From positions 62,001-126,000 of the forward strand of contig CAWAUO010000013.1 in the NCBI GenBank assembly GCA_963785245.1: 64,000 bases of DNA. The letters are read 5' to 3'. The position numbers and the translations under genes were made by a program. Position 1 is the stretch's first letter; every line of letters starts with the position of its first letter. The notes beneath the pieces are model-generated. The model was given only the letters and a program-made list of their open reading frames with translations, had not been told where the DNA came from and made no database searches. This DNA comes from JAHEEL01 sp963785245. Lineage in GTDB: Bacteria > Actinomycetota > Acidimicrobiia > Spongiisociales > UBA5794. Positions 22,861 through 29,911 of this stretch are shown here, in pieces.

Positions 22861-23838
22861 TTGCCGCACACCAGGTCCCACGACCACAAACCGACCACCC
22901 AGGCGACCGTCTGGGTCGAGCTCGGGCTGATGTCCGTCATGTGGGGCAGCGCGTTCCTCCTCATGAAGGTCGCGGTACCCAGCGTCCCGGCATTCACCCT
23001 CACCGCGGCCCGGGGCCTCCTCGCAGCGGCAATCCTCTGGCTCGCGATCCGAGCGACACGACGAGCGGCGAAACGTTCGTCCCAGGGCTGGGTCCCCGCG
23101 CTGGTACTCGGAACCGTCAGCGGCTGGCTCCCCAACGTTCTCACAGCGTGGGCCCTGCTCCGATTGGACAGTTCGGTAGCCGGCATGCTCAGTGCCGCCT
23201 CACCGATCTTTGTGGTGATCCTCGCCCACTTCTTCCTCACCAGCGAACGGATCCACGGTGCTCAGGGCCTCGGCATCCTGATCGGCTTCGCCGGTGTGGC
23301 GTTGATCATCGGCATTACGCCGGCATCGTTCGGCGGAGCGGACCTGGCAGGGCAGCTCGCCATGGTGTTGGTGTCCCTCAGCTACGCGGCCGGCACGATC
23401 TACGCGCGGTGGATCGGACCGCAGAACGCCCCGCGCCTCGCTATGCGACAGCAATTGGTGGCCGGCTCCTTCGGCCTGCTGGTGGCGATCGCGTTGGAGC
23501 AGCCGTGGGACGTTGAACCCGAGCCGATCGCCATCGCTTCCATCGTGGCGCTCGCGATCTGGGCGAGTGCCATCCCCATTTGGATCTACTTCCGGATGCT
23601 GGGTCGGACCCGGGCCGTCATTGTATCGCTGGTCGCCTATCTGATCCCTGCCGTGGCGGTGGTGCTCGGTGCCCTCGTGTTGAACGAGACGCTCGAGCCG
23701 ACCGCGGCCCTCGGACTGGTGGTGGTGCTGCTCGGCGTGTTCATCACGACCAGGCCGCAGCGATCGCGAACCTCCCCACCGGTCTCGACGGGTGGGATCG
23801 AACCGGATCAACCAGTCGAAGCCGGTCCGGACGAGTAG
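22861..23838 (+). CDS. EamA/DMT family transporter
   Basis: 325 aa, about ten helices in two EamA halves: VWVELGLMSVMWGSAFLLMK opens the first and MVLVSLSYAAGTIYARW the second. Family members export amino acids, nucleosides or other metabolites. TTG 22861 is the likely start because it keeps the first helix whole; ATG 22930 would cut into it, and upstream codons fall in a repeat element. The C-terminal tail is cytoplasmic and Pro/Asp-rich. Confidence 0.82.
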   Translation: MPHTRSHDHKPTTQATVWVELGLMSVMWGSAFLLMKVAVPSVPAFTLTAARGLLAAAILWLAIRATRRAAKRSSQGWVPALVLGTVSGWLPNVLTAWALLRLDSSVAGMLSAASPIFVVILAHFFLTSERIHGAQGLGILIGFAGVALIIGITPASFGGADLAGQLAMVLVSLSYAAGTIYARWIGPQNAPRLAMRQQLVAGSFGLLVAIALEQPWDVEPEPIAIASIVALAIWASAIPIWIYFRMLGRTRAVIVSLVAYLIPAVAVVLGALVLNETLEPTAALGLVVVLLGVFITTRPQRSRTSPPVSTGGIEPDQPVEAGPDE

Positions 23839-23856
23839 CCCGAGCCGGTGGCTGGA

Positions 23857-24465
23857 TCACTCACCGGCGCTCGCGGCTACCGATGCTCGCGGCTCGGCTG
23901 ACTGCCCGGCGGGTGCAGGCCGGGTCCGTAGGGGACGCTCCGGTGCCGATCGCTGCTGGATCACTCGGACCGCGAGCAGTCCGGCAACGAGCACACCCGA
24001 CGCGATGTACATGCCGGAGACCAGCGGATGACCGGTATCGGTACCGGCCATGATCCCGTGGATCAGCGCCGACATGAAGGTTCCGAAGGCGAGGAAGTGG
24101 ATTGTGCGCCACGCCTTCTGCCCGATGACGCCTTTCACGTAGAAGCTGAGCGTCACCACCGCAAGGCCGTAGAACGCGGTGACGCCGAGGGCGACCGCTG
24201 TCGGACTCCAGGTCGCGACGCCGGGTACGAGTACGTCGATCCAGCCGAACTCTACGTACTGGTCCATGGTCAGAGCCACCATGTGCACACCCGTCGCGAT
24301 CAGCGCCCCCAGACCCAGCGACTCGTGGAACCACGTCAGCGGCTTTGCTTTGACGGCCCGCCCGAAGACCTTGGTCGACACTATCAGGCCCCAGATCGTC
24401 GACGCGGCCAGGAGTCCGTAGGCAACGAGGCCGGAGCCTCGAATCACGATCCACTCGATGTTCAT
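23857..24465 (-). CDS. ferric-reductase-like transmembrane protein
   Basis: 202 aa, six or so helices. WFHESLGLGALIATGVHMVA and AWRTIHFLAFGTFMSALIHG carry paired His residues spaced like the heme ligands of ferric-reductase-like domains. It would pass electrons across the membrane. No flavin or NAD domain is attached. It is the last gene of a five-gene operon, its ATG overlapping the apbE stop by 4 nt. Pairing with an FMN transferase suggests an electron route to an extracytoplasmic flavoprotein. The C-terminal tail is low-complexity (RPAPAGQSAEPRASVAASAG). Confidence 0.8.
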   Translation of the reverse strand: MNIEWIVIRGSGLVAYGLLAASTIWGLIVSTKVFGRAVKAKPLTWFHESLGLGALIATGVHMVALTMDQYVEFGWIDVLVPGVATWSPTAVALGVTAFYGLAVVTLSFYVKGVIGQKAWRTIHFLAFGTFMSALIHGIMAGTDTGHPLVSGMYIASGVLVAGLLAVRVIQQRSAPERPLRTRPAPAGQSAEPRASVAASAGE

Positions 24466-25313
24466 GCCGCCATCTCCACTCCGGTTGTTGCGTAGACGTT
24501 GCCGTCGTGCCACACGGCGAGCGCCCCGCGGATCCAGGGCTGGCGGTCGGCCCACGCGAGCCCGTCGGTGCCCAGAAGCAGGATCGCCTTGGCGGCTGCT
24601 TCCGCTTCGAGGGCCGTCGCGGTGATCGCCGATGCCTGGAGGATCGGGCTGTTCGTCGGCTGCATGGTGCGTGGATCGATCAGGTGGTTGAATTCGCTCT
24701 CCCCGACGCGCCACCGACGGCGGGCGACCGAACTCGTCGCGAGAGCACCGATCCCGACGTGGACCGTGGCGGTGATGTCTCCCCAGGGGTCGACAATCTC
24801 GACTCGGGCATCGCAGACCGCCGAGCGAACGTCGCCGCCGGCCGAGACGATGCCCGCCAGCCCTTCCTCGACGGCGAGATCGCTGGTCCAGCCCTTGGCG
24901 ATCCCTCCAAGGTCGATCGTTGTCCCGGCATCTCGAACGAGGACGGACCCGTCGACCCTCCACCGGGAGTGGTTGCTCGGTGTGGCCTCCGCGAGTTCGT
25001 CGCGGTCGACGACTTCTTCGAATGTGCGGTCGTAACCCCACGATCGAACGGCTGCACCGATGCCGACGTCCACCAGTCCTTCGGTGAGCGTCCGGGCTTG
25101 CTCCGCGGCAGTCATCACGCGGACCATCAGTGGCGACATGGACACCGCCTTCAGGGTGGAGGCATTGATCGTGCTCAGCTCGCTGGAAGGAAGGAATCGG
25201 CTGCATACGCGCTCGATAAGCTGAAACAGCCGACGTGTGTCGGCAATTGCGGCCGCGGTGGCAGCCGTGACGTCGACGGTGGTCCCCATCGCCGGGAGCA
25301 GATCCCGCTTCAT
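24462..25313 (-). CDS. apbE: ApbE-like FAD:protein FMN transferase
   Basis: 283 aa. It attaches FMN covalently to Ser/Thr of exported redox proteins, using FAD. Seen: MGTTVDVTA, DVGIGAAVRSWGYD, TTIDLGGIAKGW and SAGGDVRSAV. The usual metal-binding ADALATA block reads AEAAAKAILLLG instead, so Asp and Thr are replaced by Glu and Lys; I believe similar forms occur in other actinobacterial ApbEs. It starts ATG 25313, overlapping the previous stop by 4 nt. No signal peptide is evident, so the reaction compartment is uncertain. No protein with a standard FMN-binding domain is encoded nearby. Confidence 0.88.
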   Translation of the reverse strand: MKRDLLPAMGTTVDVTAATAAAIADTRRLFQLIERVCSRFLPSSELSTINASTLKAVSMSPLMVRVMTAAEQARTLTEGLVDVGIGAAVRSWGYDRTFEEVVDRDELAEATPSNHSRWRVDGSVLVRDAGTTIDLGGIAKGWTSDLAVEEGLAGIVSAGGDVRSAVCDARVEIVDPWGDITATVHVGIGALATSSVARRRWRVGESEFNHLIDPRTMQPTNSPILQASAITATALEAEAAAKAILLLGTDGLAWADRQPWIRGALAVWHDGNVYATTGVEMAA

Positions 25314-25696
25314 GATCCGGAACTCTGTGCTGGGGCAGACACGGCCGGAGCAGAAGCTGTCGGCGCCGGGGCCGAACCGCCGCCGCCACCACCGCCGCCA
25401 GACGAGCCGGCAACCACAACGGTGCGCGTCACAACCTGGGGTGGGGGTGGCGGGACCGGCGTATAGCGCACGACGACGAGGCCGCGCTCTGGCATGTCCG
25501 GAATCGGGGCCGCCGTCGTTGAGGTCGTCGATGTGGTCGTGGACGGCTCGACCGGTTGCGGCAGCGCGGGTTCGTCCACCGGCGCTGCGGCGTTGGCGTT
25601 GCTCGCCACGGCGATTGCCGTGGTTCCCCAGGCCAGCGCCGCGCCGGTCCAGACGGCGATCTTGGCCCACCGCATCGGGAAGAGTCGCCTGATCAT
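25310..25696 (-). CDS. small exported Pro/Gly/Ser-rich protein
   Basis: 128 aa. MIRRLFPMRWAKIAVW then a hydrophobic stretch make an N-terminal signal or anchor. The remainder is low-complexity: TTTSTTSTTAAPIP, VRYTPVPPPPP, then an eight-Gly run and Ala/Ser tail. It looks like an envelope-spanning disordered linker. ATG 25696 is favoured, seven bases after GGAGG; it overlaps the upstream stop as TGATG. Third in the ApbE operon. No SGAT-type flavinylation motif. Function unknown. Confidence 0.7.
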   Translation of the reverse strand: MIRRLFPMRWAKIAVWTGAALAWGTTAIAVASNANAAAPVDEPALPQPVEPSTTTSTTSTTAAPIPDMPERGLVVVRYTPVPPPPPQVVTRTVVVAGSSGGGGGGGGSAPAPTASAPAVSAPAQSSGS

Positions 25697-26097
25697 CACG
25701 GTGCCTCCGTTGGCTGGTCGATCGACTCGTCTTCGGTGGCGATCGTCAGCGTCACCTCGCGCTCGATGAGGAGCTCGAGGACCGTCGGCGGCAGATCACC
25801 TTCGAGTTCATCCGGCGCGGTGTGCTTGGCATAGCCGCTGCCGTAGAGCACGCGGGCCACCGCGTCCCCGACACCGTCAAGGTCCGGTGTCGGGGTGGTG
25901 ATGGATACGACCACCGATTCCGCGGCGGTCGTCGTCGTCGCAGGCACCGCGGTTGCGACCAGCGGAGCGGGCATCGCGACGGCCGGTTCCGGCACCGCGT
26001 CGTCGCTCGGCGAGGCTCCGAGGACTGCCATCAATGCCACGAGTCCGGTCGCCATGACGGCTATTCCCGCGGCGGTCGAGGTGAGGGCACTGCGCAT
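25696..26097 (-). CDS. exported protein of ApbE operon, unknown
   Basis: 133 aa. A signal or anchor (MRSALTSTAAGIAVMATGLVALMAV) is followed by an Ala/Pro/Thr linker and a compact C-terminal part (DLDGVGDAVARVLYGSGYAK, PPTVLELLIEREVTLTIA). Not recognised. Second gene of the operon, joined to its neighbours by one-base TGATG overlaps on both sides, so the operon genes are made in step. Confidence 0.7.
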   Translation of the reverse strand: MRSALTSTAAGIAVMATGLVALMAVLGASPSDDAVPEPAVAMPAPLVATAVPATTTTAAESVVVSITTPTPDLDGVGDAVARVLYGSGYAKHTAPDELEGDLPPTVLELLIEREVTLTIATEDESIDQPTEAP

Positions 26098-26708
26098 CAG
26101 TCGTCGTCCTCGTCCTTCTCGTCCTCGTCGTGCTCGTCTTCTTCGTCGTCTTCGTCCTCGTGTTCGTCCTCGTCCTCGTGTTCGTCCTCGTCCTCGTCGT
26201 GGTCGTCGTGACCCGTCGCTGCGTCGGAGCTATCGTCCATCGTCGTCGTGGTGGTCGAGTCTGTGGACGGATCGACGACCGACACGGTCCGGACGATTGC
26301 GGGAGGCGCAGGCGGACCGGGAAGGTCGAGGCCTTCCTCGGCGCAGATCTGTCGGAGGGAGTCAAGGGCCGCCTGCTCGAGTTCGCCGATCGTACCCTCG
26401 GCTTCACGCTCGACCAGTTCCCATCCCTGCTCGCCGCATGCTGCTTCGAGGTCTTCTCTCGTGAACGTGGGCGCCTCGGTCATGACCACCGTCTCGACGG
26501 TCTCCGCCTGCGTGGTCGTCACGGTGGTCTCGGCGACCGCAGCGGCAACCACCACTTCTTCGACGGCACCGGAGTCGGCTTCCTCACCGTTCGAGATCAC
26601 GGCCGCTGCCGCGACGGCGCTGAGGGGGATCAGCAGCAGGCCGAGGATCAGGGACACGGTGAACGTACTGGACCGGGTTGTTGGGCTCTTGGGTGAGCGA
26701 CTCGTCAT
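26097..26708 (-). CDS. exported protein with Asp/Glu/His-rich tail, first gene of ApbE operon
   Basis: 203 aa. A Ser/Thr/Arg start leads to a membrane helix (VSLILGLLLIPLSAVAAAAV). A middle domain with two Cys (EDLEAACGEQGWELVERE, LDSLRQICAEEGLDL) follows, then a Thr linker. The final ~40 residues are almost all Asp, Glu and His (HEDEDEHEDEDDEEDEHDED), a likely divalent-metal or cation-binding tail outside the membrane. Family unknown. It heads the operon ending in ApbE and the ferric-reductase-like protein, consistent with an envelope redox-metal role (inference). Confidence 0.75.
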   Translation of the reverse strand: MTSRSPKSPTTRSSTFTVSLILGLLLIPLSAVAAAAVISNGEEADSGAVEEVVVAAAVAETTVTTTQAETVETVVMTEAPTFTREDLEAACGEQGWELVEREAEGTIGELEQAALDSLRQICAEEGLDLPGPPAPPAIVRTVSVVDPSTDSTTTTTMDDSSDAATGHDDHDEDEDEHEDEDEHEDEDDEEDEHDEDEKDEDDD

Positions 26709-26956
26709 GTATTCCTCCTTGTGAACACTCTCCGTGGCCGAATACTGTCGCGTCCTGCGATAACACTGCGCTAAGCGCGCGTAAAGTGGCCGATAGACGT
26801 CGGATTCTCTGCGACACCCGATCGTGGGCGTAACCGATGCCGGGTCTCCCTCCGTCGAGCGAGAGCTTCACAAAGAGATCACACACTCCTCTCAGGTGGC
26901 ACACATTGATGCTCGAGCATCGACGGGGTACGCGTTCCCGAGCTCAGGAGGACAGG

Positions 26957-27571
26957 ATGATTCGACGAATTGCAGCCCTGGCGGCGGTCGTCACCGCCAT
27001 CGTTGCGCTGACCGTCATGCCGGCACTTGCCGAGGAGGCCGGTGGCGCAGATCGGCCAGAACGGGCCTATCCGCCGACGTGGATCGACCAAACGGCTGCC
27101 GAGTTGCACGAACGGGTTGCCGAACGGGCAGCGGCAGCCGAGGATCGGATCGCCAACTCGGAGCGCCTCTCCGAAGACCAGAAGGCGGCGGCGCTCGAGA
27201 GCCTGTCCGAAGCTCTGGATGCGATCGACGCCGTCGACGAGCCGGCTGAGATCGTTGGAACCAGCCTGTCGCGGCGCCAACTCCAGCGCATCGAGTGGAG
27301 GGCGGTTCGGAACGGGGAGGTGCCGGATTATGAGCGCCACATCGACCGTGACCTGAGCGGTGCGACGCTTCGACTCGAACACCTCACCACGATCGCGACC
27401 TGGGCGGAGGTGGCAGGCAGGGACATCACGGCAGTCACCGACTCTCTCGGCGAGGCCTCGGTCCTCCTCGAGGTTGCAGACGGCGACGGCAGTGTTGAGC
27501 AACGGCACGATGCCATCCATGTCGCTCGAGCATGGATGACCAAGGCGCGCGCGACCCTGTTCGCCATGTGA
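26957..27571 (+). CDS. secreted helical protein with SGAT motif, divergent from ApbE operon
   Basis: 204 aa. A clear signal peptide (MIRRIAALAAVVTAIVALTV, cleavage near ALAEE) leads to a mature protein of mostly helices (ELHERVAERAAAAEDRIANS, EDQKAAALESLSEALDAID). Residues 133-140 read LSGATLRL; SGAT is the core of the Thr-FMN acceptor site used by ApbE (Thr137 here), but no FMN-binding domain fold is apparent. CAGGAGGACAGG precedes the ATG. The 248-bp spacer to the divergent ApbE operon could hold a shared promoter. Confidence 0.75.
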   Translation: MIRRIAALAAVVTAIVALTVMPALAEEAGGADRPERAYPPTWIDQTAAELHERVAERAAAAEDRIANSERLSEDQKAAALESLSEALDAIDAVDEPAEIVGTSLSRRQLQRIEWRAVRNGEVPDYERHIDRDLSGATLRLEHLTTIATWAEVAGRDITAVTDSLGEASVLLEVADGDGSVEQRHDAIHVARAWMTKARATLFAM

Positions 27572-27753
27572 GTGAACCGAGGTCCGCACCGTTCCAAGGC
27601 AGCGTGGGGTCGCCCTGAGTTGGCGTACCTCCCGCTCGCCGAGGCCGTATGGCCCAATGGAGTGCCGCCTCAAGGAACTAGTGAACTTCCCCGGTGCGGG
27701 GGCCGATATACCACTCCAGGAACTAGCCGACGACGACCCAACCAAGGAACCAC

Positions 27754-29796
27754 GTGTCCACGGAATCCCCACCCGCAGACCCCGATCCGGTAGACGAAGC
27801 GAGCGTTGAGGACGCTACCCAAGTGGTCTCGCACGAGAGTGGAGCGCTTCGGGTTCTCCTCGTCGGCGACAGTTCGGCAATGCCTCAGGTCCGCCAGTTT
27901 CTTGAAGACGGCATCGGCGAAGGTCGATACGAGGTCCAGCAGGTAGATACGATCGCCGACGCATTCGGCTCGATTGTCGCCGCTGAGTCCGACGTCTACG
28001 TGGTCGATCACCATGTCGGGGTCAGAACCGGTTTCGACCTTCTCGCCCGTATCTCCGAAGACGGGATCAAGGTACCGATCGTGTTTGTAGCCGGCGCAGG
28101 TGATCACGGCACAGGAGTGACGGCGGTAGCAGCAGGTGCGGCCTGCTACATCGTCGAAGACGGCATCGACTCCGACCGACTCGAGCAGTGCATCACTCAA
28201 GCGAGGGACCAGCGGACCACGCTTTCACAACTCAACGAGGCCGGAGTTGCCATCGAAGGCACCTCCCCCACAAAGTCCCAGATCCTCTCCCACATCGCCG
28301 ACCGACTGAGGAACCCCGCTGCTGAGATTCTGGATGCTGCCAGAGATTCACTGGTGTACACGCTCCCGGCTCACACCGTCGAAGCCCTCGCCTCCATCGA
28401 GGATCAGGCCAACAGCCTCCTCACACTGGCCAACGACTTGATCGACCTGTCGATGCTCGAAGCCGACCATCTCGAGTTCACTTCCGCTGAGTTCAGCCTG
28501 CGGGGCTTGATCACGAACGTCAAGAGGCTCCTCGATCGTACAACGAATGACGGAGCGATTGAGATCGTCGATGAGGTGTCGACCGATGTCCCCGACATCC
28601 TCATTGGAGATCCGGGCCGTCTCCGCCGGGTCATCGCCCGATTTGTTGAGTCGGTCACCGCGCGCTCGTCCGCCAATCGAATCCGTCTTGTCGCGGAAGA
28701 GACCGAACGCAACACCACCACCGTGACCCTTCGATTCACAATCGCTCCCCTCGGCGAACGGTCGACACCACTCGATCGTGAGAGCGCCTCCAACTCGGTT
28801 CCGGATGCGACGGTTGGCCTTGGACTGCCAGTCGTCCTCGAGACTCTCTCTCGCATGGGCGGCCGTGTCGTGGTTGACAGCAACGCACGCGAGACGTTGG
28901 GAATCCGGTTCACGATTCGCCTCCAGATGCGCAACGAGACGGCCACGAAGCTCGGGCTGCCGACTCAGCACATCACAATCGACCGACCGGTGCTCGTGAT
29001 TGCCGATGCCATCTCTGACCGTCGCGAGTTGGTGAGAATTCTCAGCGATGCAGGGATTCCGCGCGTCGTAGCCGCAAGCGTCGATGACTGGATAGCGAAC
29101 CGTGAATCCAGCATCGACAACCCCGAGATCCCCGCGCTTGCGCTGATCGACTCGACCATTGACTCGTTCGCCGAAGCCGATCGGTTTTCGCGGCGGGCGC
29201 CTGCTCCCATTCCTATGGTTATCGTTGCGGCATCCGGCCAACGGGGAGACGCTGCGCGATGCCGTCACCACGGCGTGGGCGGTTACCTAGCCAAGCCGAT
29301 TGATCCAAGCGACCTTGTCGATGTCGTCAATTCAACGATTGCCCTCGCAGAATCTGGCGATCGAACCACCCTCGTAACCCGCTTCTGGATTCGCGACGGA
29401 CGACCAAGCCTCAGGGTGCTCGTTGTCGACGACAGCCAGACCAACCGGTTCCTCATGACCCGCATGCTCGAGGAGCGCGGGCACTCCACAACCACAGCAT
29501 CCGATGGATCCGAAGCGCTCGAAATGCTTGAGCGTGCGGAGTTCGACGTCGTTCTGATGGATGTGATGATGCCGGGCATGGACGGCCTCGAGGCCACTCG
29601 CCTGATCTGCGAGCGCCGGGCGGACCCCGCCGACGGTCCGCTTGTCATCGGCGTGTCTGCATTTACCGACGAGTCGAGTCGTGACCGGGCAGAAGATGCG
29701 GGCATGTCGGCGTTCCTCGCCAAACCCATTCGCCCGGACGACCTCTACGCCGCCGTAGAACAGCAAGTCCAAGAAGAGACCCCAGCCGCGAACTGA
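27754..29796 (+). CDS. multi-receiver hybrid protein with degenerate histidine kinase core
   Basis: 680 aa, no membrane helix. Order: an incomplete receiver (~31-150; GD instead of DD, and no conserved Lys), a HisKA-like helix pair (~165-240; SHIADRLRNP instead of SHExRTP), an HATPase-like region (~285-385) that keeps the GLGLPVV glycine box but has ESVTAR where the Mg-binding Asn belongs, a second weak receiver (~405-525, KPID kept), and a complete receiver (~545-665: VVDDSQ, LMDVMMPGMDG, SAFT, KPI). It is probably a scaffold or phosphate acceptor rather than a kinase. GTG start after AAGGA. Confidence 0.85.
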   Translation: MSTESPPADPDPVDEASVEDATQVVSHESGALRVLLVGDSSAMPQVRQFLEDGIGEGRYEVQQVDTIADAFGSIVAAESDVYVVDHHVGVRTGFDLLARISEDGIKVPIVFVAGAGDHGTGVTAVAAGAACYIVEDGIDSDRLEQCITQARDQRTTLSQLNEAGVAIEGTSPTKSQILSHIADRLRNPAAEILDAARDSLVYTLPAHTVEALASIEDQANSLLTLANDLIDLSMLEADHLEFTSAEFSLRGLITNVKRLLDRTTNDGAIEIVDEVSTDVPDILIGDPGRLRRVIARFVESVTARSSANRIRLVAEETERNTTTVTLRFTIAPLGERSTPLDRESASNSVPDATVGLGLPVVLETLSRMGGRVVVDSNARETLGIRFTIRLQMRNETATKLGLPTQHITIDRPVLVIADAISDRRELVRILSDAGIPRVVAASVDDWIANRESSIDNPEIPALALIDSTIDSFAEADRFSRRAPAPIPMVIVAASGQRGDAARCRHHGVGGYLAKPIDPSDLVDVVNSTIALAESGDRTTLVTRFWIRDGRPSLRVLVVDDSQTNRFLMTRMLEERGHSTTTASDGSEALEMLERAEFDVVLMDVMMPGMDGLEATRLICERRADPADGPLVIGVSAFTDESSRDRAEDAGMSAFLAKPIRPDDLYAAVEQQVQEETPAAN

Positions 29797-29800
29797 CGGG

Positions 29801-29827
29801 CAGTCGCCAGTCACCGGTCACCAGTCC
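29801..29827. repeat. TCGCCAG-type short repeat
   Basis: Reads CAGTCGCCAGTCACCGGTCA then CCAGTCC: degenerate copies of the inverted CTGGCGA word, in the spacer after the hybrid kinase. A partner in the other orientation lies at 29889. Confidence 0.6.
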
Positions 29828-29888
29828 GACCGAAGCAGATGAGTAGCTGCGCTCACCAGACCCTCGCTTCTCACGCGAGCGGAGACTC

Positions 29889-29909
29889 GGGACTGACGAC
29901 TGGCGACTC
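29889..29909. repeat. CTGGCGA-type short repeat
   Basis: GGGACTGACGACTGGCGACT, ending three bases before the ABC permease stop. Together with 29801-29827 it frames the spacer between convergent genes as a loose inverted pair. Confidence 0.55.
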
Positions 29910-29911
29910 TC

